From assembly GCF_014656135.1 (NCBI RefSeq), contig NZ_BNBV01000014.1, forward strand, positions 1 through 64,000: a stretch of DNA of 64,000 bases, given 5' to 3'. How positions within the stretch are numbered: position 1 is the stretch's first letter; every line of letters starts with the position of its first letter. The stretch comes from Streptomyces thermodiastaticus (GTDB taxonomy: Bacteria > Actinomycetota > Actinomycetes > Streptomycetales > Streptomycetaceae). The position numbers and the translations under genes were made by a program. The notes under the pieces were generated by a model. The model was not told where the DNA came from. It made no database searches and saw only the letters and a program-made list of their open reading frames with translations. Shown piece by piece: positions 41,875 to 50,414 of this stretch.

Positions 41875-42786
41875 TCAAGGGGGTGGTGCGACGGGAGGGT
41901 TGAAGCGGGAGAGCTGCGGCGCGCTCCAGCGCAGCGGACTGGCGTGGGCGATCTCCACCACCGCGGTGACGGTGAAGTCGACGACCCGCTGCGCACCGGG
42001 CAGGGCAGCAGCGGCCGCGGAATCCCAGTCGGTGCGTGCCGTGCCCGTCAGCTGCACGGTGGTGCCCGTACCCCAGTCCAGGAACAGCAGGCCGGCTCTC
42101 GCGTCGGCCTCCAGGTTGCCCAGGGTGTTGAACATGGCGTTGCCGGTGTAGTCCGGCCAGCGCAGCCGGGTGGGTGACAGCACCTGGACGAAGCCGGGGT
42201 TGCCGCCGCGGTGCGAGGCGTCGGCACGGCCGTCCCGGTCCGCGGTCGCGATGAAGAAGGTGTCGGCTCCGGCGATGAGGGACTGCAAACGGGCCGGCAG
42301 CTGCGCCGAGGTCGCCCCGGGTGCGGGGGTGGCCGGTCGCCATCGCGGGTGCCGTTGCTGGATGTGTTTCGGGCAGTTGGCGTACACCTGGTCGAGGGTG
42401 ACCCGCACCCCTTCTCCGTCGGGCACGCTTCGGCCGTTCAGGCGCATCCGTCTGCGGGTCGCGAAGTCGACGGCGATCGTTCCGACCGGTGCGGGTGTGC
42501 CCAGCCGGGCCCGCAGCGGGTCTCCGGGGGCGGGGAGCCCCGAGACGGCGAGCACCGTGTCGCTCTCCGCCCGCAGGAACCCGGGTCTCCCGGAGATTGG
42601 CGAGGCCCACATCCGGCCCTGTGCGTCCGCGGCGCCCAGCACGATCAGCATCTGCCCGGCGAGGAAGTCCCGGGCGACGGCGGGGATCGCCGAGCGGACG
42701 ATCCGGGAGGCGGACTCGCCCTGGCGGTGCAGGCCCGCGCGCCGCTGGGCGGTGCGCTCGCCCTCGTGGTAGACGTCGACCGCCAT
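41875..42786 (-). CDS. pyridoxamine 5'-phosphate oxidase-fold flavoprotein
   Basis: 303 aa with the split-barrel FMN-binding fold. The core segments are MLIVLGAADAQGRMWASPISG (around residue 48) and FFIATADRDGRADASHRGG in the second half, followed by LRWPDYTGNAMFNTLGNL. The longer, two-part form is common among putative flavin reductases of this group, and the substrate is unknown. ATG 42786 has AAGGAGG six bases upstream; an open frame continues upstream only as a shadow of the VOC gene. It is cotranscribed with the VOC gene, 56 bases apart. Confidence 0.85.
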   Translation of the reverse strand: MAVDVYHEGERTAQRRAGLHRQGESASRIVRSAIPAVARDFLAGQMLIVLGAADAQGRMWASPISGRPGFLRAESDTVLAVSGLPAPGDPLRARLGTPAPVGTIAVDFATRRRMRLNGRSVPDGEGVRVTLDQVYANCPKHIQQRHPRWRPATPAPGATSAQLPARLQSLIAGADTFFIATADRDGRADASHRGGNPGFVQVLSPTRLRWPDYTGNAMFNTLGNLEADARAGLLFLDWGTGTTVQLTGTARTDWDSAAAAALPGAQRVVDFTVTAVVEIAHASPLRWSAPQLSRFNPPVAPPP

Positions 42787-42842
42787 GGCGGCCTCCTTCC
42801 CTCCGGCAGGTGTCCGGGGTGCGTCAGGTGTGTCGGGGTGTG

Positions 42843-43304
42843 TCAGAAGAAGCCGCAGGTGGGTGCGGTGCCGTAGGGGGCGGTGGCGGTCCGGGCGTCG
42901 TCCGGTGCGTAGATCTCCAGGCGGATGCCGTCCGGGTCGGTGAAGAAGATCCCTCCGGAGGCCGTGTCCTCGCCGTGCGGGACGACGCCGCCGTGCAGGA
43001 TCTCGGCGCCGAGGTCGCGCAGGACCGCCTCGGCCGCCCGTACCTCGTCCATGGAGGCCGCCTGGAAGGACAGGTGGTGCAGGCCGGCCGAGGTCGCGGC
43101 GAAGGACGTGTCGCTCTGCTGCCACAACGTCAGCACGAGTCGCCCGTCACGTTCCAGGAACGCCCAGCGCCGGCCGTGGTCCTCCCCCTGGGTTAGCACC
43201 TGGAGTCCGAAGACACGTGTGTAGAAGGGCACCGAACGGTCCAGGTCGGTGACGTTCAACCCGACGTGCCCGGTCTGCAGGACGTCACTGGCGGCTGCGG
43301 TCAT
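42843..43304 (-). CDS. VOC-family (glyoxalase/dioxygenase-like) protein
   Basis: 153 aa with two beta-alpha-beta-beta-beta modules. Likely metal ligands are His in QTGHVGLNV, His in LHHLSFQ and Glu in GIRLEIYAP. The fold covers glyoxalases, dioxygenases and antibiotic-binding proteins; nothing here picks one. First gene of a two-gene operon with the PNPOx-like flavoprotein, divergent from a CGNR regulator. Confidence 0.87.
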   Translation of the reverse strand: MTAAASDVLQTGHVGLNVTDLDRSVPFYTRVFGLQVLTQGEDHGRRWAFLERDGRLVLTLWQQSDTSFAATSAGLHHLSFQAASMDEVRAAEAVLRDLGAEILHGGVVPHGEDTASGGIFFTDPDGIRLEIYAPDDARTATAPYGTAPTCGFF

Positions 43305-43343
43305 GATCCACCTCCACGTTGTCCGTTTCTAACCACTGAAACG

Positions 43344-43403
43344 ACCGTAGACGGTAGACATGACGAGCGTCAACCAGCGAAAGAGCGATTGGGGGATAGA
43401 ATG
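43344..43403. promoter_or_regulatory. divergent promoters, VOC operon and CGNR gene
   Basis: On the minus strand TTGACG (43368-43373) and TACGGT (43344-43349) with 18-base spacing face the VOC gene. On the plus strand TAGAAT (43398-43403) is a good -10 for the CGNR gene, with no clear -35. AACCACTGAAACGA (43331-43344) and AACCAGCGAAAGAG (43372-43385) are similar direct repeats that may be regulator sites. Confidence 0.55.
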
Positions 43404-43447
43404 ACGGTGCCGCAGGGGGCTCAGGAGAAGACAGGAGGAGACGCGCA

Positions 43448-44026
43448 GTGCCGAAGTCGTCACCGCAGGTGTCCACGGATCCTCGTCCGCTGACCGGGGA
43501 GCCGCTGTGCCTGGACCTGCTCAACACCCGGTGGGTCGGCAGCGCGGGCGAGGAGGATCTCCTGGACTGTGTCGACGGGCTGGCCGTCTGGCTGCACTCG
43601 GCGGGACTGGCCGACCGGGCCACGGCCGACGAGGCGACGCTCGCCGCCCTGCGGGAGACCCGCGGCGCGCTTCTCGCTGTGGTGGACGACGGTTCCGGCG
43701 CGGCGCGCGACGCCCTCAACCGTGTCCTCGCCCACGGTGTGCTGCGCCAGAGCCTCGGGCCCGAAGGGCCGCAGACCTGTCCGGAGACCGACGACGCGGC
43801 CTGGCTGCCCGCGTGGCTCGCCGCGAGCGACTATCTCCGGCTCGTCGCCGTCGATCCCCGCCGGATCAAACGATGCGCCGCACACCCGCAGTGCATCCTG
43901 CACTTCCACGACACCAGCAAGAACAACACCCGCCGGTGGTGCTCCATGGCCGCGTGCGGGAACCGGGCCAAAGCCGCACGCCACTACGCCCGCAGCAAGA
44001 ACAGCGGCAGCGGGTCGTCGGCGTGA
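43448..44026 (+). CDS. CGNR zinc-finger transcriptional regulator
   Basis: 192 aa. The N-terminal ABATE-type stress-sensing region (GEPLCLDLLNTRWV at about 17-30) precedes a C-terminal CGNR finger: Cys in RCAAHPQC and Cys in WCSMAACGNRAKAARHY supply the four zinc ligands and the name motif. GTG 43448 follows AGGAGG. It is divergent from the VOC/PNPOx operon and probably controls it. Confidence 0.9.
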   Translation: MPKSSPQVSTDPRPLTGEPLCLDLLNTRWVGSAGEEDLLDCVDGLAVWLHSAGLADRATADEATLAALRETRGALLAVVDDGSGAARDALNRVLAHGVLRQSLGPEGPQTCPETDDAAWLPAWLAASDYLRLVAVDPRRIKRCAAHPQCILHFHDTSKNNTRRWCSMAACGNRAKAARHYARSKNSGSGSSA

Positions 44027-44092
44027 GGCTTCGTCGTCAGGAACGACCGAGCACGTCAGTGCCCGCCTGCCGTACGCCGGGTGCTTGTCGGA

Positions 44093-44797
44093 TCACGACG
44101 CGGTGGTGTCCTGGGCCAGCCGGGTGAGCCACTCGGCCAGCAGAGCGCGCTCGGCCGGGGTGAAGGACTTCGGTGGGTCGGAACGCAGCAAGGCCGCGAG
44201 CGTGGTGGCGGCCTGAGGGACGGTCACGGACTCGGTCGAAGTCCGGTGGGCGGGTTCGGGGGTGAGGACGCCCGCGAGGACGACCTCTCTCATCTGCCGC
44301 GAGAGGGCGAGGTCGCGCTGCTCGTCGGGACGGGCGAGCAGCGCCAGGGCGACGCCGGTGTTGGCCGCCATCACGATCTCGACGGCGCGGTCCGGTGCGA
44401 CGGCCAGCCGTCCGGCCTGGGCCACGCGTTCGAGGACGCCGTGCAGCAGCGTGCGCATCTCGCCGATGGCCCGGGGCGCCACGGTCAGTCCGGGCGCGGT
44501 CATCAGGTGGTAGAGGTTGGGGTGTTCGAGGGCGAACTGGGTGTGCTGGTCCCAGCCGCGGCGCAGGTCGGCCACGGGATCCGCGCTCACCTCGGCGGCG
44601 CGCTTGGCGGCGAGGTACTGCTCGAAGCCGTGGTCGACGACCGCGGCCAGCAGGCGGTCCTTGTCACCGAAGAGACGGTAGATGACCGGCTGCTGCACAC
44701 CGGCCTTCTCCGCGACGCTGCGCGTGGCCACCTGACCGGTGGGAGAGGCCTCGAGCAGCTCGGCCGCCGCTTCGATGATCTTCGACCTGTTGTCCAT
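44093..44797 (-). CDS. TetR-family transcriptional regulator
   Basis: 234 aa. The N-terminal HTH (about 5-52, ATRSVAEKAGVQQPVIYRLF) is followed by an all-alpha ligand domain. It is the third gene of a minus-strand series after two SDR genes and may repress them. A 17-bp dyad TGAT-N9-ATCA at 44797-44813 overlaps its own start codon, suggesting autoregulation. Confidence 0.88.
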   Translation of the reverse strand: MDNRSKIIEAAAELLEASPTGQVATRSVAEKAGVQQPVIYRLFGDKDRLLAAVVDHGFEQYLAAKRAAEVSADPVADLRRGWDQHTQFALEHPNLYHLMTAPGLTVAPRAIGEMRTLLHGVLERVAQAGRLAVAPDRAVEIVMAANTGVALALLARPDEQRDLALSRQMREVVLAGVLTPEPAHRTSTESVTVPQAATTLAALLRSDPPKSFTPAERALLAEWLTRLAQDTTAS

Positions 44798-44813
44798 GAT
44801 GTCAACGCTATCA
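44797..44813. promoter_or_regulatory. possible TetR autoregulatory dyad
   Basis: TGATGTCAACGCTATCA has matching ends (TGAT/ATCA) with an imperfect centre, overlaps the TetR start codon, and contains TTGA steps on the minus strand. Weak on its own; reported because of the location. Confidence 0.3.
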
Positions 44814-44941
44814 AGCGAGGTGAACGGCCTTGTCGGCCTGCGAAGTCGGCGTCGTGGGCGGCCGGGACTGCGGGGAGCGGGCCCGAAAGGCCCGTTCCCC
44901 TCTGCCGGTGGGAGGCACCGCGACGGGGGTGCCGGGTGGGG

Positions 44942-45841
44942 TCACTTCCGGACGGTGAGCAGGTCGGCCAGCCCCACCCGGGTGAGCAGCTCGCGGCGGA
45001 CCCGGTCGGCGACCTGGGACACCTCCTCCGAGCCGTCGTTCGACGGGTCGATGTGCACGCGGTAGGGACGCTCGCCGTGAGGCAGTGCGACGATCCGGGC
45101 GATCTCCTCGGCGACCATCGAGGCGTCGGCGTCCTCCGGCTCCAGCGCGGCCAGCTTGTCCGCGACCTGCTCGACCAGCCCCGGGTAGCGGGTCTGGTAC
45201 TCGGCCTCCACCGCGGTGTCGGCGGGGCGGCCGGAGTTGGCGAAGTGGTTGGTGCCGGAGGTGAAGGCACCGGGCACGACGATGGAGGTCTCCACGCCCC
45301 AGCGGGCGAGCTCACCGGCGTAGCTGACGGCCAGTGAGTCCATGCCGGCCTTGGCCGCGAAGTACGGGGCGAGGTACGGCGGGGTGCCACCCTTGACGCT
45401 GGAGCTGGACACCCACACCACGAGCCCTCGTCCCCGGCGCCGCATCCCGGGCAACGCGGCCCGGTTGACGCGCTGGGTGCTGAGGACGTTGACGTCGTAC
45501 AGCTCGGCCAGCTGCTCGGGGGTGAAGGCTTCGGCGGGGCCGGTGACCATGTGGCCGGCGTTGTGGATCAGGACGTCGATGCGTCCGTGTTCCCCCTCGA
45601 CCCGTGCGACCGCGGCGTCGACGGAGGCCTGGGAGGTCACGTCGAGTTCGACGGGGCGCAGGTCCACCCCGTGTTCCTTCGCGTAGTCCAGGGCCTCCCG
45701 CACCCGCGGGGCGTTGCGGCCCTCGGTGTGCCGCATGCCGGCCCAGACCGTGTGGCCCGCGTCCGCGAGGGCGCGTGCCGTCAGGGCGCCGAAGCCGCTG
45801 GAGGCCCCGGTGATGAGGACGACGGTGCCGGTGCTGGTCAT
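44942..45841 (-). CDS. short-chain dehydrogenase/reductase
   Basis: 299 aa, longer at the C-terminus than classical SDRs. The cofactor motif is TGASSGFG (about 11-18), NAGH follows, and the active-site pair is in YFAAK. ATG 45841 has AAGGAG seven bases upstream; a longer open frame upstream to 46087 is not family-like. Same strand as the following TetR gene and the preceding SDR. The substrate is unknown. Confidence 0.88.
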   Translation of the reverse strand: MTSTGTVVLITGASSGFGALTARALADAGHTVWAGMRHTEGRNAPRVREALDYAKEHGVDLRPVELDVTSQASVDAAVARVEGEHGRIDVLIHNAGHMVTGPAEAFTPEQLAELYDVNVLSTQRVNRAALPGMRRRGRGLVVWVSSSSVKGGTPPYLAPYFAAKAGMDSLAVSYAGELARWGVETSIVVPGAFTSGTNHFANSGRPADTAVEAEYQTRYPGLVEQVADKLAALEPEDADASMVAEEIARIVALPHGERPYRVHIDPSNDGSEEVSQVADRVRRELLTRVGLADLLTVRK

Positions 45842-46013
45842 GACGTACTCCTTGTGGTGAGCGGCGTGAACGAGCCGCGAGGAACAATCCCGGCCCGCAG
45901 GAGCACGCCCGGCGAGGTCGCGCGACGGGTCAGGGGGAGGGAGCGGGACTGGGGAACGGAGCCGGCCAGAAGGCTGGCGGGGCGGACGGCGGATCGCTGC
46001 GTGGGGGCACCTG

Positions 46014-46757
46014 TCATGCGGCGCCGCCGTTGGCGAAGAGCGTCTGACCGTTGATCCAGCGCCCGGGACCGGCCAGGAGGGAGACAACCTCGGCGACGTC
46101 CTGCGGGGTGCCGAGGCGCTCCAGCGGGGTCATCTTGGTGAACCGCTCGATCGTCGCCTCGTCCTTGCCCTTGTAGAACAGGTCGGTGGCCACCGGGCCG
46201 GGGGCGACCGCGTTGACGGTGATGTCACGGCCGCGCAGTTCCCTGGCCAGCACCAGGTTCATCGCTTCGACGGCGGCCTTGGAGGCGGCGTACGGGGCGT
46301 AGCCGGGGCTGGCGAGGCGGGTCTGCGAGGTGGAGAAGGTGATGATCGCGCCGCCGCTGCGCAGCCGGCGTGCAGCCTGCTGGGCCACGACGAAGGTGCC
46401 GCGGATGTTGGTGCGGTGCATGCGGTCCAGGTCGTCGAGGTTCACCTCGGCGACCGGCGACAGGATCATGATCCCGGCCGCGTGCACCACGACGTCGACT
46501 CCGCCGAAGGCGGCCTCGACCGCCTCGAAGGCCGCGGTCATGTCGCCCTCGTCCGCCACGTCGCCGCCCACGGCGACGGCCCGGCCTCCGGCCGCGTCGA
46601 TCTTCGCGGCCAGCTCCTCGGCGGCGGCCTTGTTTCCCGCGTAGTGGACGGCGACGGCGAGACCGTCGGCGGCCAGCCGCTCGACGACGGCCCGGCCGAT
46701 GCCTCCGCTGCCACCGGTGACGAGGGCGACACGGGGGGTGCTGTTCTCAACAGTCAT
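46014..46757 (-). CDS. short-chain dehydrogenase/reductase (3-ketoacyl reductase-like)
   Basis: 247 aa, classical length. The motifs are TGGSGGIG (15-22), HAAG, the catalytic Tyr/Lys in YAASK and a C-terminal FANGG ending. A basic-to-polar change after beta-2 (HYAGNK) suggests NADPH. It heads the minus-strand set and is divergent from the AraC gene across an interval packed with repeats, so AraC control is likely. Confidence 0.9.
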   Translation of the reverse strand: MTVENSTPRVALVTGGSGGIGRAVVERLAADGLAVAVHYAGNKAAAEELAAKIDAAGGRAVAVGGDVADEGDMTAAFEAVEAAFGGVDVVVHAAGIMILSPVAEVNLDDLDRMHRTNIRGTFVVAQQAARRLRSGGAIITFSTSQTRLASPGYAPYAASKAAVEAMNLVLARELRGRDITVNAVAPGPVATDLFYKGKDEATIERFTKMTPLERLGTPQDVAEVVSLLAGPGRWINGQTLFANGGAA

Positions 46758-46783
46758 GGGGAAGCTCCTGAGACGTAAGAAGT

Positions 46784-46798
46784 GAGATCACTGATCTC
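46784..46798. promoter_or_regulatory. 15-bp perfect palindrome upstream of the SDR gene
   Basis: GAGATCA-C-TGATCTC lies 27 bases before the SDR start and is perfectly symmetric apart from the central base. It is typical of a TetR-type operator; the TetR gene at 44093-44797 is the obvious candidate. Confidence 0.6.
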
Positions 46799-46808
46799 CG
46801 CGATGCGT

Positions 46809-46866
46809 AATCGACGATAACACTGCTTCGAATCAACGACAACACAGCCTCGTTATCAACGAACCA
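46809..46866. promoter_or_regulatory. 22-bp tandem direct repeats, likely AraC sites
   Basis: Units at 46809-46830 and 46831-46852 are adjacent and match at 17 or 18 of 22 positions; both begin AATC, contain ACGA, AACAC and GC, and end TCG. A partial third unit (TATCAACGA) starts at 46854. A period of two helical turns is what AraC-family proteins recognise. Confidence 0.65.
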
Positions 46867-47119
46867 CGGGCGGTCGGTCGTCCTCGATGCCCGCTGGGGC
46901 GCCACGGAGACGGAGCCGATCGAGCAGCGGCCCGCACGGCGGTCGCGGCAGGGGGGAGGGCCTTCCGCGGCTCCGGAGCCTTCGCGCGGCCGGGAGCGAA
47001 GCGCGCCCGCGCCGTGCCCGCGGGAACGGGAAGTGGCCGACGTACCGCTGGACTGCGCGGGCTTGCCTGTGTCAGGTTCGACGCCGCTGAGGGGTGACGT
47101 GAGTTCTCGGGGGTGGGGC

Positions 47120-48127
47120 ATGCTGGTGACCGACTTCAGCACGGACGTCGTGGCGGCACCGGAGCGGTTCGCGCTGTTCGAGGAGGTGGCGGCGCAGTCG
47201 CACATGCGCAACCGGCTGCGCAGCAATGATCAGGACGACTTCCGTTCGCGGATGCGCATCGTCGATCTGGGTCAGGTCCAGGTGTCCGCGCTGTCCTATC
47301 CGCATCTGCAGATCGCGCGGACGGCGAAGCTGATCCGGCAGTCCGACCCGGAGGTGTATCAGATCAACTATTTCGCCGGCGGAGAGGGGACCATCTCACT
47401 GGCCGGGCACGACACGGCCCTGCGCACCGGTGACCTTGTGGTGATGGACAGCAGCCGCTCCTATCTGGGCGACGTCCGTGCCCTTCCGGACAGACCGTCG
47501 CATCTGACGGTGCAGATTCCTCGCGGTCTGCTGTCGCTGCCGGACAGAACGGTGCGCGATCTGGTCGCCGTTCCGATCGACACGAGCCGTGGCATGGGTG
47601 CCGTGTTCGCCCGCTGGCTGGCCGATCTCGCCGCGCGCGCCGACCAGTTCACTCCCGCGGACGTCCCCACCCTGGCCTCGGTCACCCTGGATCTTCTGAC
47701 GTCCCTGCTCGGCCGGTGTCTGGACGCCGAGGACACGCTGGACCCTCAGGCCCGCAGACACGCCCTGCGGATACGCGTGCTCGACCACATACGGCAGCGG
47801 CTCGCCGACCCCGGTCTCACCCCCGAGTCCATCGCCGCCGCCCACCACATCTCCGTGCGCCATCTGTACACGCTCTTCCACGACCAGGGCGTCACCGTCG
47901 CGGCCTTGATACGGCAACGCCGTCTGGAGCGCTGCCGCCGCGACCTCGGCGACCCCCTCCAGTCCTCCCGTTCCGTCCAGGAGATCGCCGCCCGCTGGGG
48001 TTTCGCCGACCCCGCGCACTTCAGCCGCGCCTTCCGCGCGGCCTACGGCACGTCCCCGCGGGAGTACCGCCATCAGTGCATGCGCGCGCGGCGTGCGCAG
48101 AAGGCGACAAGTGATGAGCAGGGATAG
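47120..48127 (+). CDS. AraC-family transcriptional regulator
   Basis: 335 aa. The N-terminal part is an AraC-binding-like sensor domain (IQINYFAGGEGTISL-type cupin segment, YQINYF at about 83-88). The C-terminal 100 residues carry the two HTHs (ESIAAAHHISVRHLYTLF and VQEIAARWGFADPAHFSRAF). ATG 47120 is used, but an in-frame GTG at 47099 with GAGGGG ahead is a real alternative. It probably acts on the tandem repeats at 46809-46866 to regulate the divergent SDR operon. Confidence 0.88.
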   Translation: MLVTDFSTDVVAAPERFALFEEVAAQSHMRNRLRSNDQDDFRSRMRIVDLGQVQVSALSYPHLQIARTAKLIRQSDPEVYQINYFAGGEGTISLAGHDTALRTGDLVVMDSSRSYLGDVRALPDRPSHLTVQIPRGLLSLPDRTVRDLVAVPIDTSRGMGAVFARWLADLAARADQFTPADVPTLASVTLDLLTSLLGRCLDAEDTLDPQARRHALRIRVLDHIRQRLADPGLTPESIAAAHHISVRHLYTLFHDQGVTVAALIRQRRLERCRRDLGDPLQSSRSVQEIAARWGFADPAHFSRAFRAAYGTSPREYRHQCMRARRAQKATSDEQG

Positions 48128-48258
48128 TCAAGAGCCGGCCGTGCCCGGCGCGGCATCCTGATCGGGCACCGCGCCGCACCGTGGCTCACCGGCCCGGGCG
48201 TGGGCGTGCGGCAGCAGTGCGCCACCATCACCACCGGCACTCCACGAACGGAGAATCG

Positions 48259-48585
48259 ATGTCCGCCCCACGTCGTCTGGTCACCGTCCTTGCGGCCACC
48301 GCCGCCTGTGCGGCCATGGTCGCCGGCCCCGCGCACGCGGCGGCCTCCGACACCGGGGCCGAGCGCGCTCCGGCCGCCTTCTCCTGCAGGTCCATCGTCG
48401 CCGAGTACATGGCGTTCGCGTCAGGCGCCCCCGTGCACACGCAGCCGGCGGCCAGCGCCACGGTCACCGACTACCTCACCGGCGGCTGGTACCTGGTCGA
48501 CCAGTCATGCGTCAGCGCTGCCGGCAATCAGTGGTGGCACCTGAGCGACTGGGGATACGTCTACGACAACTACCGGACCGTCTGA
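48259..48585 (+). CDS. small secreted SH3-like protein
   Basis: 108 aa. The signal peptide (about 1-28, VLAATAACAAMVAGPAHA) is followed by a mature domain of about 80 residues with two Cys (FSCRS and DQSCVS) and the pattern PVHTQPAASATVTDYL then WWHLSDWGYVYDNY, typical of bacterial SH3-like secreted proteins. GGAG precedes ATG 48259 by six bases. It is monocistronic with a strong terminator. The role, perhaps binding cell wall, is unknown. Confidence 0.82.
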   Translation: MSAPRRLVTVLAATAACAAMVAGPAHAAASDTGAERAPAAFSCRSIVAEYMAFASGAPVHTQPAASATVTDYLTGGWYLVDQSCVSAAGNQWWHLSDWGYVYDNYRTV

Positions 48586-48631
48586 CCGGCCGACACGGCG
48601 TCCGCACATGCGGACCGGTCCGAGGGGGAGG

Positions 48632-48671
48632 GGCCCGGTACCGGCCGGCAGCAGTCGGCCGGTACCGGGCC
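48632..48671. terminator. 16-bp stem terminator between convergent genes
   Basis: GGCCCGGTACCGGCCG (48632-48647) pairs perfectly with CGGCCGGTACCGGGCC (48656-48671) around an 8-base loop, 46 bases after the SH3-like gene and 82 bases beyond the end of the convergent TIM-barrel gene. It is one of the longest perfect stems found in the window. Confidence 0.85.
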
Positions 48672-48753
48672 GTCGGCACATGTCCACGGGCGGGCGGGCC
48701 CGGCATCCGGCCCGGTGCGGGGGTGCGGGTCGATGCCGTGGCCTGAAACGTCG

Positions 48754-49716
48754 TCAGGCGGGGTTCCGCCTCGGCCGTCGGTATCCGGCACTCATGGCCT
48801 GGAACACCTTCTTCGGTTCCCAGGCGGTCTCGTCGAGCATGCGCACGACGCCGTAGGAGGCGAGGTCGCGGTCACCGGGTTTGTCGTAATCGGCGAACGA
48901 GAACCACAGCGCGGTGTCCACCCCCTCCTCCTCGAAGATGCCGAGGAGTTCTTCGAAGTACCGGACCTGCTCGTCCTCGTCCGGGACCGCTCCGTGCGGC
49001 GGCTGCCAGGCCATGCCGCCCAGGTCGCCCGCGCCGCGGTAGGCGCAGGTTCCGTACTCGGTGACGGCGACCGGTTTGCCGTGACGGCGGGCCTCACGCA
49101 GAAGTGCGCGGAACGTGTCCGCGTTCTGCGCGCTGCGGTAGGCGTCGATGCCGACCAGGTCGAACGGGGTCCAGTCGACGGGCTCCCAGGAGCCGGAGGC
49201 GTAGGTGACCGGCCCGCCGAAGTGGGCACGGACCGTCGTCGCGGCCTCGCCGAGGAAGCGGTTGAGGCGTTCGGGGACCGGCCCGAGGGACATCCACCAT
49301 GCGAGGTCGGCGGTGGCCATGGCGAGGAGGCGGTCGCGGTAGGTGTCGCCGGGGAGGAACCCGTGGGCGAAGGCGCTGAGTTCGCAGCCGGCGACGAACA
49401 CCACCGAGGCGCCGTCCCGCCGCAGGGCCTCCGCGCGCCGCGCGCAGTCGGCGAAGAACGGCAGGATCCGCTCGGGAGGAAGGTCGGCAGGGAAGGGAGA
49501 GAACCACACCTCGAGACCGGCGTCGGCCGCATGCCGGGCCGCGATGCCCAGCCGCTCGGCGTCGCCGCCGGAGACACGCACGGCGTCGCAGTGCAGCTCG
49601 TCGGCGATCACGGTCATCTCGCGCCGGACTTGCTCAAAGGTGAAGGTCTTCCGGGTGAGCAGACGGCCGGGGAAGGTTCCGGTGTCGTAGGTGATGCCTC
49701 GCGCGCGCACCGTCAT
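48754..49716 (-). CDS. TIM-barrel glycoside hydrolase-like protein
   Basis: 320 aa, no signal peptide. It reads as a (beta/alpha)8 barrel: RGITYDTGTF at strand 1, DLVGIDAYR late in the barrel, VAVTEYGTCAYRGA with a nucleophile-like Glu and WFSFADYDKPGDRD near the end, similar to GH5/GH53-like clan A folds. Relatives in streptomycetes are often called hypothetical or abortive-infection proteins; I see no defence-specific motif. The ATG at 49716 overlaps the TetR stop by four bases and has GGAAGGG upstream, so it forms an operon with that regulator. Confidence 0.75.
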   Translation of the reverse strand: MTVRARGITYDTGTFPGRLLTRKTFTFEQVRREMTVIADELHCDAVRVSGGDAERLGIAARHAADAGLEVWFSPFPADLPPERILPFFADCARRAEALRRDGASVVFVAGCELSAFAHGFLPGDTYRDRLLAMATADLAWWMSLGPVPERLNRFLGEAATTVRAHFGGPVTYASGSWEPVDWTPFDLVGIDAYRSAQNADTFRALLREARRHGKPVAVTEYGTCAYRGAGDLGGMAWQPPHGAVPDEDEQVRYFEELLGIFEEEGVDTALWFSFADYDKPGDRDLASYGVVRMLDETAWEPKKVFQAMSAGYRRPRRNPA

Positions 49717-50321
49717 CGCCCTTCCGCCTGACCGATACCGTGTTCCAGCAGGTCGAAGGCCAGCTCGACGTCCCGGGCCAGAGCACGGGCGGCGTCCTGG
49801 GCACCGGCACCGGTGAGCAGATGCTGGAAGTAGCTTTCCTGCAGGGTGGTCAGACACGCGGCGATCTGGGCGGCCGCCAACGCGGCCACCGTCGGGCCGT
49901 AGTCGTCGGTCAGGACCTGCGTCAGAGCCTGACGCTGCTGGTAGAGCAGGTTGTTGGCGGCATCGCGCAGGGCCGGGCTGTCCTGGATCACACGCACCCG
50001 GGCGAGCAGGGCGTCGAGATGCGTGTCCGGCCCCTGCCCGGCGGCGAACGCACGGTAGTGGGCGCGGAGCGCCTCCAGCGGCGTCCGGCCGGCCGGGCGC
50101 CGGGCGACGATCCCGGCCAGGTCGTCGCCGCCCACACCGTCCAGGGCGAGTGATTCCTTGGTCGGGAAGTAGCCGAAGAGGGTCGCCTTGGCCACGTCGG
50201 CGGCCTCGGCGATCTCGTTCACGGTGACGGCGTCGAAGCCTCGCTCGGCGAACATCCGCGCCGCCACCTCGGCGATCCGCTGTCTGGTCTGTTGCTTCTT
50301 GCGCTCACGCAGCCCTGACAT
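49713..50321 (-). CDS. TetR-family transcriptional regulator
   Basis: 202 aa. HTH at about 10-55 (MSGLRERKKQQTRQRIAE start, VNEIAEAADVAKATLFGYF). ATG 50321 matches the family start; an upstream in-frame ATG at 50339 is possible. It is coupled to the TIM-barrel gene. The perfect dyad GTTCA-GAAA-TGAAC lies just upstream and probably mediates autoregulation of the two-gene operon. Confidence 0.9.
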   Translation of the reverse strand: MSGLRERKKQQTRQRIAEVAARMFAERGFDAVTVNEIAEAADVAKATLFGYFPTKESLALDGVGGDDLAGIVARRPAGRTPLEALRAHYRAFAAGQGPDTHLDALLARVRVIQDSPALRDAANNLLYQQRQALTQVLTDDYGPTVAALAAAQIAACLTTLQESYFQHLLTGAGAQDAARALARDVELAFDLLEHGIGQAEGR

Positions 50322-50344
50322 GAAGACCACGATACCCATACTCG

Positions 50345-50358
50345 GTTCAGAAATGAAC
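50345..50358. promoter_or_regulatory. operator dyad upstream of the TetR operon
   Basis: GTTCAGAAATGAAC is a perfect 5-bp inverted repeat with a 4-base centre, and is flanked by repeated ACTCGGT sequences (50340-50346 and 50357-50363). It lies 24 bases before the TetR start, in the only AT-rich stretch of the interval. Confidence 0.55.
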
Positions 50359-50414
50359 TCGGTATGTTTTCTCTCGGGCGGGCCGCGCACTCCTCGCTGC
50401 GCGATGCGGTGCGG

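Larger units (their letters stand above)
46758..47119. other. divergent intergenic region with operator repeats
   Basis: It separates the SDR (minus) and AraC (plus) genes. The SDR-proximal 110 bases are AT-richer and hold a palindrome (46784-46798) and 22-bp direct repeats (46809-46866). The remaining roughly 250 bases, up to the AraC start, are GC-rich with no feature I can support. Confidence 0.5.

Noticed and set aside
48754..49716. Phage-defence role for the TIM-barrel protein
   Set aside because: The label circulates for relatives, but no defence gene, toxin partner or nuclease/ATPase motif is near; a glycosidase-like barrel is the better reading.
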